From JACVRW01 sp035705985 (GTDB lineage Bacteria; Actinomycetota; Thermoleophilia; Solirubrobacterales; Thermoleophilaceae), in contig DASSVP010000218.1 in NCBI GenBank assembly GCA_035705985.1, forward strand, positions 1 to 24,017: DNA of 24,017 bases, in the 5' to 3' direction. Position numbers and translations under genes: made by a program. Each line of letters starts with the position of its first letter. Positions within the stretch are counted from its first letter, which is position 1. The notes beneath the pieces were generated by a model, which made no database searches, had not been told where the DNA came from, and saw only the letters and a program-made list of their open reading frames with translations. Positions 17,517-24,017 of the stretch are shown here, piece after piece.

Positions 17517-17908
17517 TCACCTACCAAGAACGCATCGACCTCGAAGCGCCCCTGGCGGGTGACTTCCACGCCGTCGTGCGCCTGATCATCGGCGGCATCG
17601 CGGAGCGCGTGGACTTCGCCTTCGAGGAGATCGACGACCTCCAGCTCGCGGTCGAGCGGCTGCTCGCCGAGGCGGGCCAGGTCGGCAGCGTGCAGCTGTC
17701 GTTCGAGGTGGGCGAGGCGAGCATCCGCACGCGCGTGGGCCCGCTGTCGGAGAGCGCCGTGGCCGAGGCGCTTCGCGACGGCGACGTGTCGCCCGGTCAG
17801 CTCACGCTCAGGCGCATCCTTCAAACCGTGGTCGACTCGTTCGGCGTCGAGGACGCGGGCGACGGGGCCATCGTCGTGCGGCTCGAGAAGCTCAAGGGCC
17901 TTTCGTGA
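17513..17908 (+). CDS. RsbW/SpoIIAB-like anti-sigma protein lacking kinase residues
   Basis: This 131-residue protein aligns by eye with the N-terminal half of RsbW: RLIIGGIAERVDFAFEEIDDL (23-43) matches the helix that packs next to the N-box. Yet the ATPase signatures are gone. Relative to Bacillus RsbW, R49 and E53 replace the catalytic Glu and Mg-binding Asn, the DxGxG G1 box is absent, and the glycine-rich G2 lid reads LTLRRILQTVVD. Thus it may bind the sigma factor encoded next but is unlikely to phosphorylate an anti-anti-sigma. The TTG start overlaps the mnmA stop (TTGA) and has a good GGAGAG ribosome-binding site at 17501-17506. Its stop overlaps the sigma gene start. The partner is inferred from position. 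Confidence 0.78.
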   Translation: MITYQERIDLEAPLAGDFHAVVRLIIGGIAERVDFAFEEIDDLQLAVERLLAEAGQVGSVQLSFEVGEASIRTRVGPLSESAVAEALRDGDVSPGQLTLRRILQTVVDSFGVEDAGDGAIVVRLEKLKGLS

Positions 17909-18693
17909 GCGTCCCGCAGCGGCGCTCGCCGGCAGCGTCCGAGAAGGCCCGCGAGGAGGACCGCGCGCTGCTCCGCCGCTACCACGAGGAGGGCGACACG
18001 ACCGCCCGCGAGGAGCTGATCGAGCGCCACCTCCCGCTGGTGCGCTCGCTGGCACGCCGCTATGCCGGCCGCGGCGAGGCGCTCGAGGACATCGAGCAGG
18101 TGGGCGCGATCGGCCTCATCAAGGCGATCGACCGCTTCGAGCTCGAGCGCGAGGTCTCGCTCGCCACCTACGCCACGCCCAACGTCGTCGGCGAGATCAA
18201 GCGCCACTTCCGCGACAAGGGCTGGGCGATCCGCGTGCCGCGCGCGCTCCAGGAGCTGAACGCGTCGATGTCCGGGGCGATCGAGCGCCTGACGGGCCGC
18301 CTCGGCCGCTCGCCGAGCATCGCGGAGATCGCCGAGGAGCTGAAGACGACGCCGGAGGAGGTGCTCGAGGCGATGGAGGTGGGCTCCGCGTACTCCACGG
18401 TGTCCCTGTCCACCGGCCCCGGCGGCGACGAGGAGCTCGACCCGCTCGAGACGATCGGCGGGGAGGACGAGGAGTTCGAGCGCTCGGAGCACCGCGCGGC
18501 GCTCGAGCCAGCGCTCGAGCGGCTGCCCGACCGCGAGCGCGAGATCCTCCGGATGCGGTTCGAGGAGGGTCTTCCCCAGACGCAGATCGCGCAGCGGGTG
18601 GGCCTCTCGCAGATGCACGTGTCGCGGCTGATCCGCAAGTCGCTCACGATCATGCGCGAGGAGCTCCTCCGCATGCCTCCCGGCGCCGCCTGA
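17905..18693 (+). CDS. RNA polymerase sigma factor, SigB/SigF/SigG type
   Basis: The 262-residue protein has the region 2-3-4 layout of group 3 sigma factors without region 1. Region 2 (about 37-106) contains EDIEQVGAIGLIKAIDRFE and FATY-like SLATYATPNVVGEIKRHFRD. Region 3 spans about 115-165 (GRSPSIAEIAEEL). Region 4 (about 197-250) has LPDREREILRMRF and a helix-turn-helix with GLSQMHVSRLIRKSL that is nearly the Bacillus SigB sequence. Family members direct stress or development genes from GTTT/GGGTAT promoters. The GTG start overlaps the preceding RsbW-like gene by GTGA, the usual anti-sigma/sigma arrangement. No anti-anti-sigma (RsbV-like) gene is seen in the window. Confidence 0.95.
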   Translation: MSVPQRRSPAASEKAREEDRALLRRYHEEGDTTAREELIERHLPLVRSLARRYAGRGEALEDIEQVGAIGLIKAIDRFELEREVSLATYATPNVVGEIKRHFRDKGWAIRVPRALQELNASMSGAIERLTGRLGRSPSIAEIAEELKTTPEEVLEAMEVGSAYSTVSLSTGPGGDEELDPLETIGGEDEEFERSEHRAALEPALERLPDREREILRMRFEEGLPQTQIAQRVGLSQMHVSRLIRKSLTIMREELLRMPPGAA

Positions 18694-18750
18694 AGCTGCG
18701 TTAAGGGCAGATTTTGGTCCGCGGAACGTGGCCGAATTCGGCGAACGAAG

Positions 18751-18756
18751 GGGTAT
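18751..18756 (+). promoter_or_regulatory. Possible SigB/SigF-type -10 (GGGTAT)
   Basis: GGGTAT is the consensus -10 of group 3 SigB/SigF promoters and occurs in the only sizeable gap between the sigma gene and the binding-protein gene. A start about seven bases downstream would put the hairpin at 18766-18787 at the mRNA 5' end. No GTTT -35 is found 13-17 bases upstream, so this stays tentative. Confidence 0.35.
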
Positions 18757-18765
18757 CTTGCCGCC

Positions 18766-18787
18766 CGGCGGGCAGCCCTGCCCGCCG
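18766..18787 (+). promoter_or_regulatory. Perfect 8-bp hairpin in the leader of the importer operon
   Basis: CGGCGGGC and GCCCGCCG enclose a six-base loop. It is followed by AAAC and then the GGAGGG ribosome-binding site, not by a T-run. It may be the terminator of the sigma operon or a 5' stabilising hairpin of the importer mRNA. Confidence 0.5.
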
Positions 18788-18798
18788 AAACAACCGCT

Positions 18799-18804
18799 GG
18801 AGGG
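18799..18804 (+). promoter_or_regulatory. Strong ribosome-binding site of the binding-protein gene
   Basis: GGAGGG lies six bases before the ATG at 18811. It is the strongest Shine-Dalgarno sequence I noticed in the window and suits a highly made lipoprotein. Confidence 0.7.
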
Positions 18805-18810
18805 AATTGA

Positions 18811-20499
18811 ATGGGGAAGCTCGGTAGACGCGCGCTGGCGCTGCTCCTGGCCTGCCTCTCGTTGTTCGTGATCGCCGCGTGCGGCGACGACGACGATGGA
18901 GGCGGCGGCAGCAGTGGTGGCGGAGACGGCGAGGCGAAGAAGGGCGGGTCGATCACGATCTCCCAGACGTCTCAGCCGGACTACATGGACCCGGCGCTCA
19001 CGTACACCGTCAACGGCATCGAGCCACTCTGGCTCGTCTACACGCCGCTAATCACTTATGCGCGTGAGGAGGGTCCGGAGGGGTCGAAGCTGATCCCAGG
19101 CCTGGCGGAGGACCTGCCGGAGATCTCCGAGGACGGCCTCACGTACACGCTGACGCTTCGCAAGGGGCTGAAGTACTCGGACGGCTCGCCGGTGAAGGCC
19201 GCGGACTTCGAGCACACGATCAAGCGCGTGCTCAACCTGGAGTCCGGCGGCTCGGCGTTCTACCTCGTCATCGACGGCGCTCAGGAGTACCTCGACGCCG
19301 GCAAGCCCGAGGGCGACATCTCGGGCATCGAGACGAACGACGAGACCGGCGAGATCACGATCACGCTGACCGAGCCGGACGGCTCGTTCTCACACGTGCT
19401 CGCGATGTGGTTCGCGGCGCTCGTGCCGAGCGACACGCCGTTCAAGAACATGACCGAGAACCCGCCCCCGGGCGTGGGCCCGTACATGGTCACCGAGTCC
19501 GTTCCGAACCGTCAGTTCGTGTTGGACCGGAACCCGGAATACGACAAGAACCCGATCGACGGGATCCCGTCGGGCAACATCGACAAGATCACGACCAAGA
19601 TCATCAAGTCGGCCCAGCGCCAGGCTCAGGACGTGATCAGCGGGAACCTCGACTACATGCAGGACCCGCCGCCGGCTGACATCAAGCCGGAGGTGAAGGC
19701 GAAGTACTCGGACCGTTACGTGGAGCAGACGACGGCCTCGACGTACTACTTCTTCATGAACACCCGGGTCGCGCCGTTCGACGACCCCAAGGTCCGCGAG
19801 GCCGTGAACTACGGCATCGACAAGCCCGGACTCGCGCGCATCTTCGCGGGCGAGCTCGCTCCGGGCTGCTCGTTCCTGCCGCCCGGCGTGCCGGGCTTCG
19901 ACGAGGCGCTCGACGTCGACGAGTGCCCGTGGGGCAACCCGAACGAGCCGCCGGACCTCGAGAAGGCTCGTGCTCTGATCAAGGAAGCAGGCGTGGACGG
20001 CATGGACGTGACCGTCTACGGCAACAACGACGACCCGACCGACAAGGTCACCGAGGCGTACGCGGACATGCTCACGAAGATGGGCTTCAACGCTGAGCCG
20101 AAGATCCTTGACGGCGGCGTCTACTTCCAGACGATCGGGAACCAGAAGACGAAGGCCCAGACCGGCTTCGCGAACTGGTTCCAGGACTTCCCGCACCCGA
20201 AGAACTTCATGTTCCTCGTGGACGGCAAGTCGATTCAGCCGACGAACAACCAGAACTTCGGGAACGTGGATGACCCCGAGGTCACGAAGGGAATCGCCGA
20301 GCTGAACCAGGAGCCCGACCTCACCAAGGCAGAGGACCAGTGGGTCGAGCTGAACAAGAAACTGGTCGAGCGGGCATGGATCGTCCCGTACGGCCACCGG
20401 AAGCTGTCGACGTTCTTCTCCGAGCGGATGGACTTCGACAACTGCCGGCGCTTCCACCCGGTGTACTTCAACGACTACTCGAGCTGGTGCCTCAAGTAG
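18811..20499 (+). CDS. ABC importer substrate-binding lipoprotein (peptide/nickel, family 5)
   Basis: This 562-residue protein is the extracytoplasmic binding component of a Dpp/Opp-type importer. It has a lipoprotein signal: basic MGKLGRR, a hydrophobic core, and lipobox VIAAC with lipidated C24. An acidic then Gly/Ser-rich linker (GDDDD...GGGSSGGG) tethers it to the membrane. The mature domain shows family-5 features: SQPDYMDPALTY near the start, GLTYTLTLRKGLKYSDGSPV (the SBP_bac_5 core), VREAVNYGIDKPGLARI, and a C-terminal IVPYGHRKLSTFFS. Possible ligands include peptides, sugars-oligomers or metals; sequence alone cannot decide. The ATG has an excellent ribosome-binding site. It is separated from the permease genes by a strong hairpin. 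Confidence 0.93.
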   Translation: MGKLGRRALALLLACLSLFVIAACGDDDDGGGGSSGGGDGEAKKGGSITISQTSQPDYMDPALTYTVNGIEPLWLVYTPLITYAREEGPEGSKLIPGLAEDLPEISEDGLTYTLTLRKGLKYSDGSPVKAADFEHTIKRVLNLESGGSAFYLVIDGAQEYLDAGKPEGDISGIETNDETGEITITLTEPDGSFSHVLAMWFAALVPSDTPFKNMTENPPPGVGPYMVTESVPNRQFVLDRNPEYDKNPIDGIPSGNIDKITTKIIKSAQRQAQDVISGNLDYMQDPPPADIKPEVKAKYSDRYVEQTTASTYYFFMNTRVAPFDDPKVREAVNYGIDKPGLARIFAGELAPGCSFLPPGVPGFDEALDVDECPWGNPNEPPDLEKARALIKEAGVDGMDVTVYGNNDDPTDKVTEAYADMLTKMGFNAEPKILDGGVYFQTIGNQKTKAQTGFANWFQDFPHPKNFMFLVDGKSIQPTNNQNFGNVDDPEVTKGIAELNQEPDLTKAEDQWVELNKKLVERAWIVPYGHRKLSTFFSERMDFDNCRRFHPVYFNDYSSWCLK

Positions 20500-20520
20500 G
20501 ACGTTGATCCGCTCCCGCGC

Positions 20521-20546
20521 GGGGAGGGCGCATCGGCGCCCTCCCC
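20521..20546 (+). terminator. Perfect 11-bp hairpin between binding protein and permease genes
   Basis: GGGGAGGGCGC and GCGCCCTCCCC pair perfectly across an ATCG loop, 22 bases after the binding-protein stop. No T-run follows. Such intra-operon hairpins usually cause partial termination or protect the upstream message, so binding protein exceeds permease. Confidence 0.65.
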
Positions 20547-20582
20547 GTCGGGTAGTGTGGCTTTCGAGGGTGAGGAACGCAC

Positions 20583-21632
20583 TTGGCCACTGAGCCGGCA
20601 ACCGAGACGACCCTTCAGGGGCCGGCCGCCTGGGGAGAGCAGGCTGAGAAGGAACGCGTCCACGGATTGGGCCCCTGGCGTCTCGGCCTACGACGGCTGC
20701 GGCGCAACAAGGTCGCCCTGCTGTTCGGATTCCTGTTCATCCTGCTCGTGTTGGTGTGCGCGGCCGCCCCGCTGTGGGCGGACAACATCGCCAAGACCGG
20801 GCCCACCGATGGGCACCTCTCCGACACGATCACCGTGAACGGTGAGCAGAAGAACGTCGTCGGGCTCGACGGCGTCCCGATCGGGCCGCAGTACTGGAAG
20901 GCCGACGGCAAGTTCTTCCTCGGCGCGGACGGCAACGGCCGCGACATCATGGTGCGGCTCCTCTACGGCGGCCGCAACTCGCTCTTCATCGGAGTGACGG
21001 CCGCGCTCATGACCGCGATCCTGTCGCTCTTGCTCGGGGTCGTCGCCGGCTTCTTCCGGGGGGCGACAGACGCGGTGATCCGCACCGTGCTGGACATCAT
21101 GTGGTCGTTCCCGGTGATCATCCTCGGCACCGCGCTCGGCGTGGCGCTGGCGCTGGGCGGCCTCAAGATCGGGCCGCTCGAGATCCCGGGCGACTCGCTC
21201 GCGATCCCAATCTTCATCATCGGGCTCGTGTACGTGCCGTACATGGCAAGGCCGATCCGCGGGCAGGTGCTGTCGCTGCGCGAGAAGGAATTCGTGGAGG
21301 CGGCACGCGCCCAGGGGGCCGGCCCGTTCCGGATCATGTTCTCCGAGGTGCTGCCGAACCTCGCCTCGACGATGATCGTCTTCTTCACGCTCTTGATCGC
21401 GAACGCGGTGCTGCTCGAGGCGGCGCTGTCGTTCCTCGGGGCCGGCGTCCGGCCGCCGAACCCCTCCTGGGGCACGATGATCGACGATGGCGTCGAACGC
21501 GTCGCGACGGCGCCGCACCTCGCCGTCGTGCCCGGAGTCATGCTCGTCCTCACGGTGCTGTCGCTCAACGTCTTCGGGGACGGCGTGCGCGACGCGCTCG
21601 ACCCGCGGGCCAAGGTCCGCGTGGAGCTCTAG
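20583..21632 (+). CDS. ABC importer permease, DppC/OppC type
   Basis: The 349-residue inner-membrane protein has the OppC N-terminal extension, a first helix at about 44-63, the family block FLGADGNGRDIMVRLLYGG (112-130), and a BPD_transp_1 domain from about 133. The EAA loop that docks on the ATPase is EFVEAARAQGAGPFRIMFSEVLPN (in two parts, 236-259). C-terminal PSWGTMIDDG and FGDGVRDALDPR are typical of DppC. The periplasmic loop between helix 1 and the first core helix is about 65 residues long. The start is TTG at 20583 with GAGG seven bases upstream. The DppB-like gene follows three bases after its stop. Confidence 0.94.
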   Translation: MATEPATETTLQGPAAWGEQAEKERVHGLGPWRLGLRRLRRNKVALLFGFLFILLVLVCAAAPLWADNIAKTGPTDGHLSDTITVNGEQKNVVGLDGVPIGPQYWKADGKFFLGADGNGRDIMVRLLYGGRNSLFIGVTAALMTAILSLLLGVVAGFFRGATDAVIRTVLDIMWSFPVIILGTALGVALALGGLKIGPLEIPGDSLAIPIFIIGLVYVPYMARPIRGQVLSLREKEFVEAARAQGAGPFRIMFSEVLPNLASTMIVFFTLLIANAVLLEAALSFLGAGVRPPNPSWGTMIDDGVERVATAPHLAVVPGVMLVLTVLSLNVFGDGVRDALDPRAKVRVEL

Positions 21633-21635
21633 GCC

Positions 21636-22583
21636 GTGGGCCGCTTCATCGCCCGGCGCCTCGTCCAGATGTTGTTCGTGCTGTTCGCGGTGTCCGTGCT
21701 CACGTTCTTCATCTTCAACGTGATCCCGAACGGTGACCCCGCGGTACGGATGGCGGGCAAGCAGCCGACGGAGCCGCAGATCGAGGCCATCCGGAAGGAG
21801 TGGGGCTTCGACGACAACATCTTCGTCCAGTACGCGACGACGATGAAGAAGGTCGTCACCGGCGACCTGATCTCGTACTTCACGCAGCTGCCGGTGGGCG
21901 AGGAGATCAAGAAGGGCCTGCCGCGCACGCTCTCGCTCGCGTTCGGCGCCGCGGTCCTGTGGATGTTCGTGGCGATCTGCTTCGGCTTATACAGCGCGAT
22001 CAAAGCCGGGCGGTTCGCGGACCGCTTTCTCACGATCATCTCCCTCATAGGCATCTCGATGCCGGTGTTCTGGATCGGGGCGCTGATGAACCACTACCTG
22101 GGCTTCAAGCTCGGGTGGTTCCCGAACGGCGGCTACGTCGAGTTCACCGACGACCCGCTCGATTGGGCCTACCACCTGATCCTGCCCTGGACCGCTCTGG
22201 CGATCCTGTTCATCGGCTTCTACTCGCGCGTGCTCCGCTCCAACGTGCTCGACACGATCAACGAGGACTTCGTGCGCACCGCGCGCGCGAAGGGACTCGG
22301 CGAGCGGCAGATCATGGTTAAGCACGTGCTCAGGAACTCCATGATCCCCATCGTCACGCTGTGGGGCCTTGACTTCGGTGCGGTGGTGGGCGGGGGCGCG
22401 ATCCTCACCGAGACGGTCTTCGACCTCCAGGGCGTCGGCCAGTACGCGGCCGAGGCGGTGGGGCAGCTCGACGTGCCGCCCGTGCTCGCCACGACGATGT
22501 TCGCGGCGTTCTTCATCGTGCTCCTGAACGCGATCGTGGACATCGTGTACGCGTACCTCGACCCGCGGATCCGGCTGCAGTGA
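21636..22583 (+). CDS. ABC importer permease, DppB/OppB type
   Basis: The 315-residue protein opens with the DppB signature GRFIARRLVQMLFVLFAVS, then the first helix (about 9-30), a periplasmic segment with PNGDPA and GDLISYF, and the BPD_transp_1 core. The EAA loop is at 210-236 (EDFVRTARAKGLGERQIM). The late motif TETVFDLQGVGQ and the C-terminal YAYLDPRIRLQ are standard for this family. It pairs with the DppC-like protein to form the translocation pore. The GTG start lies three bases after the dppC-like stop; the stop overlaps the next GTG. Here the C-type permease comes first, the reverse of the usual B-C order. Confidence 0.94.
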   Translation: MGRFIARRLVQMLFVLFAVSVLTFFIFNVIPNGDPAVRMAGKQPTEPQIEAIRKEWGFDDNIFVQYATTMKKVVTGDLISYFTQLPVGEEIKKGLPRTLSLAFGAAVLWMFVAICFGLYSAIKAGRFADRFLTIISLIGISMPVFWIGALMNHYLGFKLGWFPNGGYVEFTDDPLDWAYHLILPWTALAILFIGFYSRVLRSNVLDTINEDFVRTARAKGLGERQIMVKHVLRNSMIPIVTLWGLDFGAVVGGGAILTETVFDLQGVGQYAAEAVGQLDVPPVLATTMFAAFFIVLLNAIVDIVYAYLDPRIRLQ

Positions 22584-23644
22584 GCACCCCGCCCAGCGGC
22601 GAGCCGCTCCTGACGGTGGACGACCTGCAGGTCTCCTTCGCGACGGAGGAGGGCGTGGTACACGCGGTGGAGGGCGTGTCGCTGTCGGTCGGGGCCGGCG
22701 AGATCGTCGCGATCGTGGGCGAGTCGGGGTCCGGCAAGTCGGTCACGGCCATGACCGTCATGGGCCTCACGCGCTCGCCCAATGCGCACTTCGAGGGGAC
22801 CGCGCACTACAAGGGTACGGAGCTGATCGGCGCCTCCGAGGACCAGCTGCGGCGCGTGCGCGGAGCCGAGATCGCGATGATCTTCCAGGACCCGATGACG
22901 TCGCTGAACCCGGTGATGAAGATCGGGGACCAGATCGTCGAGCAGATCCAGGAGCACGAGGCCCTGCCCGACCAGCAGGCGCGCGAACGGGCGGTGGAAC
23001 TGCTCGAGAAGGTCGGGATCCCGCGCGCGCGAGAGCGGGTTACGAACTACCCGTTCGAGTTCTCCGGCGGCATGCGGCAGCGCGTCATGATCGCGCTCGC
23101 CCTGTCCTGCAACCCGTCTGTCCTGATCGCGGACGAGCCGACGACGGCGCTCGACGTGACGATCCAGGCGCAGATCCTCCAGCGCATGCGCGAGCTGCGC
23201 GACGAGACCGGCGCGGCGATCATCCTCGTGACCCACGACCTCGGCGTGGTGGCCGACATCGCTGACCGGATCGCGGTCATGTACTCCGGCCGGATCGTGG
23301 AGGAGGGGACGCTCGACGAGATCTTCTACGACCCGCAGCACCCGTACACGTGGGGACTGCTCGGGTCGATCGCGCGTGTGGACCGCCCGCGGCCGGAGCG
23401 TCTGCCGGCGATCCCGGGCATGCCGCCGTCGCTGTCAGACCGGCCGGAGGGCTGCCACTTCCGGCCGCGCTGCCCGCACGAGTTCTCGAAGTGCGCCGAG
23501 GTGCCGCCGCTCGAGGCGCGCGTGGAGGGTTCGCCGGCGCACCGCGACCGCTGTTGGCTCACCCCCGATGAGAAGCGCGAGAAGCGTGAGGTCGAGACGG
23601 GTCAGATCGGGCTCGAGCATAAGCCGGCCGCGGAGCCCGCATGA
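22580..23644 (+). CDS. ABC importer ATPase, DppD/OppD type
   Basis: This 354-residue cytosolic ATPase drives the importer together with the DppF-like subunit. Walker A GESGSGKS is at 47-54, Q-loop Q103 in IFQDPMTSLNP, signature FSGGM (161-165), Walker B VLIADE (181-186) and switch H219 in THDLG. The C-terminal oligopeptide/dipeptide domain has PYTWGLLGS (255-263) and four cysteines, C292, C298, C305 and C325, in the arrangement that binds a [4Fe-4S] cluster in mycobacterial DppD as I recall. A charged Lys/Glu-rich tail follows. GTG start in a GTGA overlap with the permease; ATGA overlap with the next gene. Confidence 0.95.
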   Translation: MSTPPSGEPLLTVDDLQVSFATEEGVVHAVEGVSLSVGAGEIVAIVGESGSGKSVTAMTVMGLTRSPNAHFEGTAHYKGTELIGASEDQLRRVRGAEIAMIFQDPMTSLNPVMKIGDQIVEQIQEHEALPDQQARERAVELLEKVGIPRARERVTNYPFEFSGGMRQRVMIALALSCNPSVLIADEPTTALDVTIQAQILQRMRELRDETGAAIILVTHDLGVVADIADRIAVMYSGRIVEEGTLDEIFYDPQHPYTWGLLGSIARVDRPRPERLPAIPGMPPSLSDRPEGCHFRPRCPHEFSKCAEVPPLEARVEGSPAHRDRCWLTPDEKREKREVETGQIGLEHKPAAEPA

Positions 23645-24017
23645 GCGACGGCACGAACGGCGCGGCGCTCGTCGACATCAAGCACCTGAAGGTCTTCTTC
23701 CCGATCAAGCAGGGGTTCATCATCGATCGCGAGGTCGCGCGCGTGCACGCGGTGAACGACGTGACGCTGTCGGTCGGCGAGGGCGAGACCGTCGGGCTGG
23801 TGGGCGAGTCCGGCTGCGGGAAGACGACGCTGTCCAGGGCCATCATGCGCCTGATCGACGCCACGGATGGGGCGCTCTGCTTCCGGGGCGACGACATCAC
23901 TACGGCCGGCCGCAGGCAGCTCGAGCCGCTGCGCCGGCAGATGCAGATGGTCTTCCAGGACCCGTTCGCATCCCTGAACCCGCGCAAGCGCGTGGTGCAG
24001 ATCATCGGCCAGCCGCT
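23641..24017 (+). CDS. ABC importer ATPase, DppF/OppF type (3' partial)
   Basis: The second ATPase of the importer runs off the window after 125 codons. Visible are the family's long N-terminal strand region with KVFFPIKQGF, Walker A GESGCGKT (55-62), and Q-loop Q106 in MVFQDPFASLNPR (103-115). Signature, Walker B and the C-terminal domain lie beyond the window. The CGK within Walker A and the ASLNPR segment are typical of DppF rather than DppD. The ATG is fixed by a four-base ATGA overlap with the dppD-like gene. Confidence 0.94.
   Translation, partial: MSDGTNGAALVDIKHLKVFFPIKQGFIIDREVARVHAVNDVTLSVGEGETVGLVGESGCGKTTLSRAIMRLIDATDGALCFRGDDITTAGRRQLEPLRRQMQMVFQDPFASLNPRKRVVQIIGQP

Overview
The window is very GC-rich with near-saturated GC at third codon positions. 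It uses many GTG and TTG starts, and neighbouring genes often share four bases (GTGA, ATGA or TTGA). A SigB/SigF-type sigma factor, a predicted non-discriminating AspRS and lipoproteins with a Cys-Gly-Asp-rich linker point to an actinobacterium. The Thermoleophilia/Solirubrobacterales lineage is my best guess; this is inference from style, not a database match.

Left part (1-4627). A 3' fragment of an HTH-HNH endonuclease gene converges on a minus-strand pair of ABC exporter half-transporters that overlap by four bases and look like an asymmetric heterodimer. A small unrecognised ORF follows. Next comes a minus-strand coding remnant without a proper start, abutting the 3' end of a tRNA-Met(CAT) gene.

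Centre (4686-15870). Ten plus-strand genes run with no gap above 26 bases: hutH, hutU, a peptide-deformylase-like gene, hutF, hutI, a glutamate formimidoyltransferase, a basic two-TM protein, a metallo-beta-lactamase-fold hydrolase, hisS and aspS. The first six form a histidine-to-glutamate route with two alternative last steps (HutF deiminase and formimidoyltransferase). No HutG is visible; a deformylase fold sits at the position where an N-formylglutamate hydrolase would make sense.

A 6S RNA (ssrS) fills the gap after aspS. It is followed by a translationally coupled trio: an IscU/NifU-like scaffold domain fused to the tRNA thiolase MnmA, an RsbW-like protein that has lost its kinase residues, and a SigB/SigF-type sigma factor.

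Right part (18694-24017). A possible sigma-B-type -10 element (GGGTAT) and a 5' hairpin precede a peptide/nickel-type ABC importer operon: lipoprotein binding protein, a strong hairpin, DppC-like permease, DppB-like permease, DppD-like ATPase and the first 125 codons of a DppF-like ATPase cut by the window end.

The most interesting points are the deformylase inside a hut operon, the IscU-MnmA fusion, the pseudokinase anti-sigma/sigma pair coupled to it, and the truncated gene beside the tRNA.
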